The translations under genes and the position numbers were made by a program. A stretch of DNA of 64,000 nucleotides from UBA7803 sp034522075 (GTDB lineage Bacteria > Pseudomonadota > Gammaproteobacteria > Pseudomonadales > Azotimanducaceae), in contig JAXHLO010000019.1 of the NCBI GenBank assembly GCA_034522075.1, positions 57,621-121,620 of the forward strand, in the 5' to 3' direction. The notes beneath the pieces were generated by a model. The model did not search any database, was not told the origin of the DNA, and worked only from the letters and a program-made list of their open reading frames with translations. Shown piece after piece: positions 44,302-56,667 of the stretch (the first letter of the stretch is position 1; every line of letters starts with the position of its first letter).

Positions 44302-47300
44302 CTAGTCGCTGTTGGAGAGCGCCTCCGACAGCGCCTGCTCCACCTCGTCCGCCGTGGCGCCCTGCTCCTTGGCCAGCCGCGCCGCCAGATCTTCGGCCCG
44401 GCGCCGTTTACGATCGCTGTGATAGGTCAAACCCGTTCCAGCCGGAATGAGTCGCCCGACCACCACGTTTTCCTTGAGACCGCGCAGGTAATCCCGCTTG
44501 CCGGTGACGGCAGCTTCGGTGAGCACCCGTGTGGTTTCCTGGAAGGACGCCGCGGAGATGAACGATTCCGTAGCCAGCGATGCCTTGGTAATACCCGAGC
44601 AGCACACGCTGCGAACTCCGCCGGCCGCTTGTCTTCGGCCTGCAGAGCCGTTCGTTGCTCCTCGCAGCACGTGCGACGTACTCCACCTGCTCGCCCGCGA
44701 TGAAGCTGGAGTCGCCGGGATGCGGGATCTCCACCTTGCGCAGCATCTGCCGGCAACGTACCTCGATGTGCTTGTCGTTGATGCTTCACGCCCTGCAGAC
44801 GGTACACATCCTGGATCTCATTGGTGATGTACTTCGGCCAGTTCGCGCGATACCCTTCAGCGCAGGATGTCGTGGGGACTTGGCGGTCCGTCACAGACCA
44901 CTTCGCCTTTTTCCACCTGCTCGCCTTCGAACACGCCGATGTTGCGCCACTTGGGAATCAGCGTTTCCACCGGATCCCCGTCCGGCGGAGTGATCACCAG
45001 GCGCCGCTTGCCCTTGGTCTCCTTGCCGAAGCTGACGGTGCCGGTTTGTTCCGCGAGGATGGCAGGCTCTTTCGGCTTGCGGGCCTCGAACAGGTCAGCC
45101 ACCCGCGGCAGACCGCCGGTGATGTCCCGGGTCTTCGACCCTTCCTGCGGAATGCGCGCGATCACGTCGCCGATCTCGACGTTGTCGCCGTCCTCGCAGG
45201 TCGCCGATGCCGTCGTTCGGCAGGCAGCAGCGCCGCGGGCACATCGCTGCCCGGCAGACGCACGGTCTCGCCTTTGTCGTCCACCAGCGTGACCGCGGGA
45301 CGCAGGTCCTTGCCGGCACTGGGCCGATCCTTGGGATCCATGACCATGATGTTGGTCAGGCCGGTGAGCTCGTCCGTCTGCCGATTGATGGAGAGACCTT
45401 CCTCCATATCCTGCATGCGCACGATACCGCCCACCTCGGTGACGATGGGGTGGGTGTGAGGATCCCACTGAGCGATTACCTGGCCGGCCTCCACTTCGTT
45501 GTTATCCGTCACCGAAATCACCGCGCCGTAGGGCAGCTTGTAACGCTCCCGCTCGCGGCCATGATTGTCGGCAATGGCGATCTCCCCGGAACGGGAGACA
45601 GCCACCAGCTCGCCGGACTCCCGGCTGACCGTTTTCAGATTGTGCAGACGGGCAAACCCGCCGTGCTTGACCTGAATGCTGTCGATGGCCGTGGCACGGG
45701 AAGCAGCGCCGCCGATGTGGAACGTCCGCATGGTGAGCTGGGTACCCGGCTCACCGATGGACTGCGCGGCGATGACGCCGACAGCTTCACCCACGTTGAC
45801 CACGTGGCCCCGTGCCAGGTCGCGACCGTAACAGGTGCTGCACACGCCATGGCGGGTTTCGCAGGTGATGGGGGAACGCACCCGCATCTGATCGATACCG
45901 ATTTCATCCAGGCGGTCCACCCAGGCTTCGTCGAGCACCGTGCCGTTCTCCACCAGCACGGTCTTGCCGTCCGGCGCGTACACGTTGGAGGCCACGATCC
46001 GGCCGAGAACCCGGTCGCCCAGGGGCTCTACCACATCACCGCCTTCGATGATGGCGGCTACCAGCAGGCCCTTCTCGGTACCGCAATCTTCTTCGGTGAT
46101 CACCACATCCTGAGACACGTCCACCAGACGCCGGGTCAGATAGCCGGAGTTGGCCGTCTTCAACGCCGTGTCCGCCAGCCCCTTACGGGCGCCGTGCGTG
46201 GAGATGAAGTACTCGTTCACCGACAATCCCTCGCGGAAATTGGCGGTAATGGCGTTCTCGATGATGCTGCCGTCCGGCCGGGTCATGAGACCCCGCATGC
46301 CGGCCAGCTGCCGGATCTGGGCCGGAGAACCCCGTGCCCCGGAGTCGGCATAGATGAACACCGAATTGAAGGAATCCTGATCGACCTCTTCGCCGTCGCG
46401 GGTGGTGACCTGCTCTTTGGAGATACCTTCCATCATGGACCGCGCCACCAGATCGTTGGCCCGCGACCAGATATCCACGACCTTGTTGTATTTCTCACCG
46501 GCGGTAACCAGGCCCGAGGAGAACTGCGACTCGATCTCGGCTACTTCCGCCTCGGCCTCGTCGATGATCCGCACCTTGTCGGCGGGGATGACGAAATCGT
46601 CCACCCCGATGGAAGCACCGGACGCCGTGGACTGGGCGAAACCGATGTACATGAGCTGGTCGGCGAAGATCGCCGTTTCCTTCAGCCCCACATTGCGGTA
46701 GCAGGCATTGATCAGCCCTGAAATGGCCTTCTTGTCCAAGGCCTGGTTGACCAGCTCGAACGGCAGCTCCTTGGGAACCACCTCGTAGAACAGTGCTCGG
46801 CCAACGGTGGTGTCCACAACGCTGCGCACGATGCGAGCGGCTGCCGTCTTCCGCCAGCTGGCTTTCTTCGATGCGTACCTTGACCTTGGCGTGCAGGTCC
46901 ACCAGACCGCCGTGATAGGCCCGGTGCACCTCGGCGAGATCCGCAAACACGCGGCCCTCACCTTTCACGTTGATACGCTCGCGGGTCATGTAGTACAGAC
47001 CGAGCACCACGTCCTGGGACGGCACGATGATGGGCTCGCCACTGGCCGGCGAGAGGATGTTGTTGGTGGACATCATCAGCGCCCGGCTCTCGAGCTGGGC
47101 TTCCAAGGTCAGCGGCACGTGCACGGCCATCTGGTCGCCGTCGAAATCAGCGTTATAGGCGGTGCAGACCAGCGGATGCAGCTGAATGGCCTTGCCTTCG
47201 ATGAGCACGGGCTCGAATGCCTGAATGCCGAGGCGGTGCAAGGTGGGCGCCCGGTTCAACAGCACCGGATGCTCGCGGATTACTTCGGCCAGAATATCCC

Positions 47301-48521
47301 AGACCTCGGGGGTCTCGCGTTCCACCATCTTCTTGGCGGCTTTGATGGTCGTGGCCAGACCGCGGGCTTCCAGCTTGCCGAAGATGAACGGCTTGAACAG
47401 CTCCAGAGCCATCTTCTTGGGCAGGCCGCACTGATGCAGCCGCAGCGTCGGACCCACCACGATCACCGAGCGGCCGGAGTAATCCACGCGCTTACCCAGC
47501 AGATTCTGGCGGAACCGGCCCTGCTTGCCTTTGATCATGTCGGCCAGGGATTTGAGCGGCCGCTTGTTGGAGCCGGTAATGGCCCGGCCGCGGCGGCCGT
47601 TGTCAAGCAGCGCGTCCACGGATTCCTGCAGCATGCGCTTTTCGTTGCGCACGATGATGTCCGGCGCCGACAGGTCGAGCAGCCGCTTCAGGCGGTTGTT
47701 GCGGTTGATGACCCGGCGGTACAGATCGTTCAGATCCGAAGTGGCGAAACGACCGCCGTCCAGCGGCACCAGCGGCCGCAGATCCGGCGGCAGCACCGGC
47801 AGCACGGACAGGATCATCCACTCCGGGTCGTTGCCGGAGGACAAGAAAGCCTCCATGAGCTTCAGTCGCTTGGAGAGTTTCTTGATCTTGGTTTCCGAGT
47901 TGGTGGCGGGGATCTCTTCCCGCAGTCTGGCAGCTTCCGCCTCCATATCCATGTTGTTCAGCAGCGTCTTGACCGCTTCGGCACCCATGCGGGCATCGAA
48001 CTCGTCGCCGAACTCCTCGAGCTTCTGGTAGTAGTCTTCGTCGGTGAGGAGCTGACCGATCTCGAGATCGGTGAGCCCCGGGTCCACGACCACGAAAGAT
48101 TCGAAGTACAGCACCCGCTCGATGTCGCGCAGGGTCATATCCAGCAGCAGGCCGATACGCGACGGCAGCGACTTCAGAAACCAGATGTGCGCCACCGGGC
48201 TGGCCAGCTCGATGTGACCCATCCGCTCCCGGCGTACCTTGGTCAGGGTGACTTCCACCCCGCACTTCTCGCAGATCACGCCACGGTGCTTCAGCCGCTT
48301 GTACTTGCCGCACAGGCACTCGTAGTCCTTGATGGGACCGAAAATACGCGCGCAGAACAGGCCGTCGCGCTCCGGCTTGAACGTCCGGTAGTTGATGGTC
48401 TCGGGTTTTTTGACTTCGCCGAACGACCAGGAGCGGATCAGATCCGGCGATGCCAGACCAATGCGCAGTGAGTCGAATTCATCGACGCTGCCTTGAGCCT
48501 TCAGCAGGTTGAGTAGGTCTT

Positions 48522-48525
<4 letters not shown>
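44302..48525 (-). CDS. rpoC: RNA polymerase beta' subunit, frameshifted
   Basis: The largest RNA polymerase subunit carries the catalytic centre. From the ATG at 48525 (MKDLLNLLKAQGSVDEFDSL), which overlaps the rpoB stop by 4 bases, the frame is clean for about 560 codons and shows the zinc site CLCGKYKRLKHRGVICEKCG (about 70-90) and the Mg site NADFDGDQMAVH (about 458). One extra base near 46840 and about eight indels between 44640 and 45225 break the frame, yet the translated pieces are continuous: VDTTVGRALFYEVVPKELPF, GDNVEIGDVIARIPQEGSK, LQGVK/HIEVRCRQMLRKVEI, SLATESFISAASFQETTRVL and the end SEALSNSD. Since rpoC is indispensable these are probably consensus errors. The corrected length is about 1404 residues. 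Confidence 0.93.
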
Positions 48526-52595
<4,070 letters not shown>

Positions 52596-52708
52596 TAGTT
52601 TCTCCCGCGGCTGCTAATCAGGCCTGAATTTCTCGAACTTCCGAACTTTTCCTGCGACTTTTCCAGCGACAAAAGGCCGGACACCATAAGTGGTGCCCAG
52701 CCTGATGG

Positions 52709-52743
52709 GTGGGAGCGGCCGAACATCGTTCGGCCGCTCCCAC
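52709..52743. repeat. REP-like perfect hairpin copy 6 (rplL-rpoB spacer)
   Basis: A perfect palindrome of two 16-bp arms (first arm GTGGGAGCGGCCGAAC) around the 3-base loop ATC. It occupies the 162-bp rplL-rpoB spacer, the place of the transcription attenuator and RNase III site in E. coli. No U-tract follows, so it is not a classical terminator. Confidence 0.9.
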
Positions 52744-52757
52744 ATTGCGCAGCGCGA

Positions 52758-53138
52758 CTACTTGAGCTCAACAGTGGCGCCGGCTTCTTCCAGTTGCTTC
52801 TTGATGTCTTCAGCTTCGTCCTTGCTTGCGCCTTCCTTGACGGAAGACGGTGCTTCGTCCACCAGAGCCTTGGCTTCCTTGAGCCCCAGGCCGGTGATGG
52901 CACGAACCACTTTGATCACGTTGACTTTCTTCTCGCCGGCCGCGGACAGAACGACTTCGAACTCGTCCTGTTCTTCGGCGGCGGCGGCTTCTCCGCCTCC
53001 AGCTGCTGCTGGAGCGGCCGCTACTGCGGCGGCGGCGGATACGCCGAACTTCTCTTCCATAGCGGAGACCAGCTCCACTACGTCCATTACGCTCATCTCG
53101 GCGACGGCGTTGAGGATGTCGTCTTTAGAGAGTGCCAT
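52758..53138 (-). CDS. rplL: 50S ribosomal protein L7/L12
   Basis: The stalk protein recruits translation GTPases. The 126 residues have the dimerising N-domain (LSKDDILNAVAEMSVMDVVE), an Ala/Gly hinge, and the C-domain with KVNVIKVVRAITGLGLKEAK. It lies 70 bp after rplJ. Confidence 0.98.
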   Translation of the reverse strand: MALSKDDILNAVAEMSVMDVVELVSAMEEKFGVSAAAAVAAAPAAAGGGEAAAAEEQDEFEVVLSAAGEKKVNVIKVVRAITGLGLKEAKALVDEAPSSVKEGASKDEAEDIKKQLEEAGATVELK

Positions 53139-53208
53139 TTCTTCAATACTCCTGATGTCGTTTTCGCTGTTTCGTTAGCGGAAGTGAAACCATGCCGGAA
53201 CGCCGGGG

Positions 53209-53742
53209 TCAGCTTTCCTGCGCCTGCTTCTGGTCGCGAACCGCAGCCACCACTCGCACCATCCTGCCGGGCACGTCGTTGAACGTGCGGGTCAGCTTGG
53301 TGATGGGCGCCAGCATGACGGACATGAGCAGGGACAGAGCCTCCTCGCGAGTCGGCAGGGAAGCGAGACGGTCGATGTCCTGCGCCCCGTAGAGCACGCC
53401 TGCCAGCGACAGCGCGCGGACCTTCAGGGCCTCGTTCTGCTTCGCGTAGTCCTTCAGCAACCGGGCCGCCGCACCGGGGTCCTCCTGTGAGAACGCCAGC
53501 ATGGTCGGACCGACGAATGCCTCGGACAGGCACTCGTAGTCGGTACCTTCGACGGCTCTGCGCGCCAGCGTGTTGCGAACCACCTTGAGATAGACACCGG
53601 CATCACGCGCTTTGACGCGAAGATCGGTCATCTGGCTCACGGTGAGACCCCGATAGTCACTGACTACCGCGGACAACGCGCCGCCGGCCACCTGGTTCAC
53701 TTCGGCAACGATGGCTTGCTTTTCTTCAAGTCTCAGTGCCAT
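53209..53742 (-). CDS. rplJ: 50S ribosomal protein L10
   Basis: L10 anchors the L7/L12 dimers. The start is the ATG at 53742 with GAGGAG at seven-base spacing (MALRLEEKQAIVAEVNQVAG); 177 residues, with DYRGLTVSQMTDLR and the C-terminal helix that binds L7/L12. The palindrome GATATC-GGC-GATATC lies directly before the Shine-Dalgarno. The long upstream spacer is rich in hairpins. Confidence 0.97.
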   Translation of the reverse strand: MALRLEEKQAIVAEVNQVAGGALSAVVSDYRGLTVSQMTDLRVKARDAGVYLKVVRNTLARRAVEGTDYECLSEAFVGPTMLAFSQEDPGAAARLLKDYAKQNEALKVRALSLAGVLYGAQDIDRLASLPTREEALSLLMSVMLAPITKLTRTFNDVPGRMVRVVAAVRDQKQAQES

Positions 53743-53776
53743 GTTTACTCCTCGGATATCGCCGATATCCACACAT

Positions 53777-54177
53777 CTTCCGCCCCATGCGGAAGACCCG
53801 GACAGTCACCTCTCAAGCCGCGGTGTTTCGCCCCGAATGGAGCGAAACGGCCGCAGTTTGCGAAGCAAACCCTCCAGCCGTTCACTTTCAGTGAACGGCC
53901 AACGGCGACCCCAGGAAACGAAACGACATTCATCGTGCACGCTCTGAGGTTCCACCGTCTGCGCAGGCCATTAAGCCGGCTGCCGCTGCGTGGCAGCTTG
54001 GCAGTTGCTTCGCAACTGCGTGGCTGCCGCCCAGCGAAAAACCAACACCTGCGGTTTTTGACGGCCCCGACCCACCACTCCTGGCGGCCCGCAGTTGCGA
54101 AGCAACTGCCAAGCCCCAGATCGAAGCGGCCTGCAGTTCCGCTTTGCGGAACTGCCAAGCCGCCACGCAGTGGCGGC
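53777..54177. repeat. Array of perfect short palindromes with 3-base loops
   Basis: The 463-bp rplJ-rplA spacer (53743-54205) has no gene but at least six perfect palindromes with triloops: 53856-53870 (6-bp arms, loop GAA), 53877-53899 (10, TTC), 54001-54019 (8, TTC), 54091-54109 (8, GAA), 54133-54155 (10, TTT), 54159-54177 (8, GCA). Two more hairpins have longer loops (53777-53795, 53825-53848), and AAAAACC/GGTTTTT pair at 54037-54059. Three of the arms begin GCAGTT. Confidence 0.9.
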
Positions 54178-54205
54178 CGGACACCTTCAAATCTCTTCCA
54201 ATTGT

Positions 54206-54901
54206 TCAGACTTCCAACGATGCCTGGTCCACGGTCAGGCCCGGCCCCATGGTGGTCGACAGGGTGACCTTTTTGAGGTATTGCCCCTTGGCCGAGGCCG
54301 GCTTGGACTTTCTCAGGTCGTTGATCAACGCTGCGATGTTCTCCTTGATCTGGGTGGCCTCGAAACCAACCTGACCGACGCTGCCGTGAACGATACCGCC
54401 GCGGTCGGCCCGGTATTGAATCTGCCCGGCCTTGGCATTGCGCACTGCGGTTTCCACATCCGGCGTGACGGTGCCGGTCTTGGGATTGGGCATCAGGCCG
54501 CGAGGCCCGAGAATCTTGCCGAGCTGACCGACGATGCGCATGGCATCGGGTGTGGCGATCACCACGTCAAAGTTCAGCTCGCCGCCTTTGATGCGATCAG
54601 CCAGATCATCGAAGCCGACGATGTCGGCACCCGCGGCGCTGGCCTTGTCGGCGGCCTCGCCCTGGGCGAACACGGCGACCCGCACGGTCTTGCCGGTGCC
54701 GTGCGGCAATGTGGTCGCGCCGCGCACCGCCTGATCCGACTTGCGCGGGTCCACGCCCAGATTGACCGACACATCGAAACTTTCCTTGAACTTGCCATTG
54801 GCGCACTCAGCCAGCAGGTTCACGGCTTCGTCTACGGCGTAGATCTTCTCCGGATCGACTTTTTCGAGAATGGCGCGTCTGCGCCGCGTCATCTTAGCCA
54901 C
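54206..54901 (-). CDS. rplA: 50S ribosomal protein L1
   Basis: L1 moves deacylated tRNA from the E site and represses its own operon in E. coli. I choose the GTG at 54901 (VAKMTRRRRAILEKVDPEKI), with GGAGGG inside the rplK end and only one base between the genes; 231 residues. GRHGTGKTVRVAVFAQGE-type and LGPRGLMPNPKTGTVTPDV motifs are present. Confidence 0.97.
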   Translation of the reverse strand: MAKMTRRRRAILEKVDPEKIYAVDEAVNLLAECANGKFKESFDVSVNLGVDPRKSDQAVRGATTLPHGTGKTVRVAVFAQGEAADKASAAGADIVGFDDLADRIKGGELNFDVVIATPDAMRIVGQLGKILGPRGLMPNPKTGTVTPDVETAVRNAKAGQIQYRADRGGIVHGSVGQVGFEATQIKENIAALINDLRKSKPASAKGQYLKKVTLSTTMGPGLTVDQASLEV

Positions 54902-54902
54902 G

Positions 54903-55334
54903 TTACAGACCCTCCACGTCAATTCCGGAGCTGCGGGCCGTGCCGGCGATGGTGCGCAGCGCCGCATCCATGTCCGACGCCGTAAGATCCGGCATCTTGA
55001 TTTTGGCAATCTCCTCGATCTGGTCGCGGGTCAGCGTCGCCACCTTGTCGGAGTGCGGCGTGCTGCTGCCCTTGCTGATCTTGGCAGCTTTCTTCAGCAG
55101 CACCGATGCCGGCGGCGTCTTGGTGATGAAGGTGAAACTGCGATCCGCATAGACGGTGATCACCACCGGCGTGGGCAGGCCCGGCTCCAGGTTCTGGGTC
55201 TGGGCGTTGAACGCCTTGCAGAAATCCATGATGTTCACGCCATGCTGGCCCAACGCCGGGCCCACCGGGGGACTCGGGTTGGCCTGCCCGGCTGCCACCT
55301 GCAGCTTGACGTAGGCCTCGACTTTCTTCGCCAT
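54903..55334 (-). CDS. rplK: 50S ribosomal protein L11
   Basis: L11 forms the GTPase-associated centre and activates RelA. The 143 residues start AKKVEAYVKLQVAAGQANPS, with PPVGPALGQHGVNIMDFCKAFN and the rRNA-binding C-domain ending TARSSGIDVEGL. It lies 53 bp after nusG, then rplA. Confidence 0.98.
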   Translation of the reverse strand: MAKKVEAYVKLQVAAGQANPSPPVGPALGQHGVNIMDFCKAFNAQTQNLEPGLPTPVVITVYADRSFTFITKTPPASVLLKKAAKISKGSSTPHSDKVATLTRDQIEEIAKIKMPDLTASDMDAALRTIAGTARSSGIDVEGL

Positions 55335-55387
55335 CGATGTCTCCTATCGGGTTCGAACGCGGGCCGATCCAACGGCGCCACTCCCCG

Positions 55388-56011
55388 TCAACAAAGTTCG
55401 GTGGGAGCGGCCTCTGGCCGCGATGGGCTAGCATGCCGGAAGAATCGCGGCCGGGAGGCCGCTCCCACAACCCAGCTCAACCTTTTCTCCACCTGGCCGA
55501 AATCCAGCTCCACCGGTGTGGAGCGGCCAAAGATGGTTACCGCCACCTGCAGGCGGCTTTTTTCGTAGTTCACCTCTTCCACGACGCCGTTGAAATCGTT
55601 GAACGGCCCATCGGTCACCCGTACGACTTCGCCGGGCTCGAAGATGGTCTTCGGTGTGGCCTTCTCGCTGCCAGCGGCCACACGATCGAGAATGGCATTT
55701 GCCTCGCCTTCGGAAAGCGGCGCCGGCTGATCAGCCTTGCCGCCGATGAATCCCATGACCCTGGGCGTCTCTTTGACCAGATGCCAGGTGTCATCGTTCA
55801 ATTCCATATTCACCAGCACGTAGCCGGGAAAGAATTTGCGCTCGCTGCGGCGCTTCTGGCCGCCGCGCATCTCCACCACCTCTTCGGTGGGAACGAGGAT
55901 CTCGCCGAAAGAGTCGTCCAGCTTGGAAAGCTGCACCCGCTCGCGCAACGCACGCGCCACGTTCTTCTCGAAGCCCGAGTAGGCGTGCACCACGTACCAT
56001 TTTTTCGACAT
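55388..56011 (-). CDS. nusG: Transcription elongation factor NusG with REP-derived tail
   Basis: NusG binds RNA polymerase, Rho and S10. From the ATG at 56011 (MSKKWYVVHAYSGFEKNVAR) the NGN domain (1-115) and the KOW domain (about 125-176, GEVVRVTDGPFNDFNGVVEE) are canonical up to FGQVEK. Most NusG proteins stop within one or two residues there; this one continues for 31 residues (RLSWVVGAASRPRFFRHAS and on to TELC) by reading through a REP-like element at 55401-55468. The total is 207 residues against about 177-181 in relatives. Confidence 0.95.
   Translation of the reverse strand: MSKKWYVVHAYSGFEKNVARALRERVQLSKLDDSFGEILVPTEEVVEMRGGQKRRSERKFFPGYVLVNMELNDDTWHLVKETPRVMGFIGGKADQPAPLSEGEANAILDRVAAGSEKATPKTIFEPGEVVRVTDGPFNDFNGVVEEVNYEKSRLQVAVTIFGRSTPVELDFGQVEKRLSWVVGAASRPRFFRHASPSRPEAAPTELC
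55401..55468. repeat. REP-like palindrome copy 7, inside the nusG 3' end
   Basis: GTGGGAGCGGCCTCTGGCCGCG at the left and CGCGGCCGGGAGGCCGCTCCCAC-type arm at the right flank a 20-base centre. On the minus strand it is translated as the C-terminal extension of NusG. Confidence 0.9.
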
Positions 56012-56049
56012 TATCCTCGATACCTTCGTTCGATTCGTAATTCGGTTCA

Positions 56050-56097
56050 CCAGCCGGTTCGCCAACCGGTTCGCCAGCCGGTTCGCCAGCCGGCTGA
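56050..56097. repeat. 12-bp tandem repeat x4 (nusG-secE spacer)
   Basis: Units CCAGCCGGTTCG, CCAACCGGTTCG, CCAGCCGGTTCG and CCAGCCGGCTGA follow one another in the 106-bp spacer between secE and nusG. Each contains the palindrome CCGG. No protein is assigned to it. Confidence 0.9.
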
Positions 56098-56117
56098 CCG
56101 ACAGGCACGCCGACCGG

Positions 56118-56492
56118 CTAGCCGATGAGCCTCGACACGAGCCACGACAACCCGGAATCCAGCAACCACAGAATGAATGCGAAAATCAGCACCAGTACCA
56201 GCACGATCAGCGTGGTCTGCACGGTCTCTTCCCGCTTGGGCCAGACCACGCGTCGAATCTCGCCCCGGGCTTCCTTCATCAGCGTCCATGCCGCGCGCCC
56301 TTTTTCCGTCTGGACCGTCATCAACGCTGCCAGCGCGGCGAGGACAATGAGGCCCACGACCCGATATAGCAAGGGCTGGCCCTGGAAATACCAGTTGCCG
56401 AATACGCCCCCGCCCACCAGGACTATCACCACCAGCCACTTGAGCGTATCGAGCGGCGACCGTGCTGCTGCTTCCGAAGAACCTGTACTCAA
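56118..56492 (-). CDS. secE: Protein translocase subunit SecE
   Basis: SecE clamps SecY in the translocon. The 124-residue form with three TM helices (WLVVIVLVGGGVFGNWYF, LYRVVGLIVLAALAALMTV, LIVLVLVLIFAFILWLL) is typical of Gammaproteobacteria, with the conserved amphipathic MKEARGEIRRVVWPKREETV before TM3. I choose a TTG start at 56492 (LSTGSSEAAARSPLD) because the frame upstream enters tRNA-Trp; AGG lies eight bases before. Confidence 0.9.
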   Translation of the reverse strand: MSTGSSEAAARSPLDTLKWLVVIVLVGGGVFGNWYFQGQPLLYRVVGLIVLAALAALMTVQTEKGRAAWTLMKEARGEIRRVVWPKREETVQTTLIVLVLVLIFAFILWLLDSGLSWLVSRLIG

Positions 56493-56510
56493 GTCGTTTA
56501 CCTGCTCAAT

Positions 56511-56586
56511 TGGCAGGCCAGGAGGGAATCGAACCCCCAACCTGCGGTTTTGGAGACCGCTGCTCTACCAATTGAGCTACTGGCCT
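56511..56586 (-). tRNA. tRNA-Trp (CCA)
   Basis: A 76-nt cloverleaf with encoded CCA. Acceptor AGGCCAG/CTGGCCT, anticodon loop CTCCAAA (anticodon CCA), T-loop GGTTCGATTCC. It lies between tufB and secE as in E. coli and relatives. Confidence 0.98.
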
Positions 56587-56612
56587 AATAACTTTCCTGT
56601 AGGAGGGACCCT

Positions 56613-56654
56613 GTTGGAGCGACCTCCGGGTCGCGACCTGGAGGTCGCTCCCAC
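56613..56654. repeat. REP-like palindrome copy 8 (tRNA-Trp-tufB spacer)
   Basis: TTGGAGCGACCTCCGGGTCGCG followed by the inverted arm ending GGAGGTCGCTCCCAC. The element lies between tufB and tRNA-Trp, just after the tufB stop. Confidence 0.85.
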
Positions 56655-56667
56655 TGCTGGGCTTACC

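Noticed and set aside
52709..52743. Rho-independent terminator after rplL
   Set aside because: The stem is perfect but no T-run follows on either strand, and a terminator here would cut off rpoBC.
56050..56097. Possible CRISPR or iteron array
   Set aside because: 12-bp units without spacers, between secE and nusG, no replication gene nearby.
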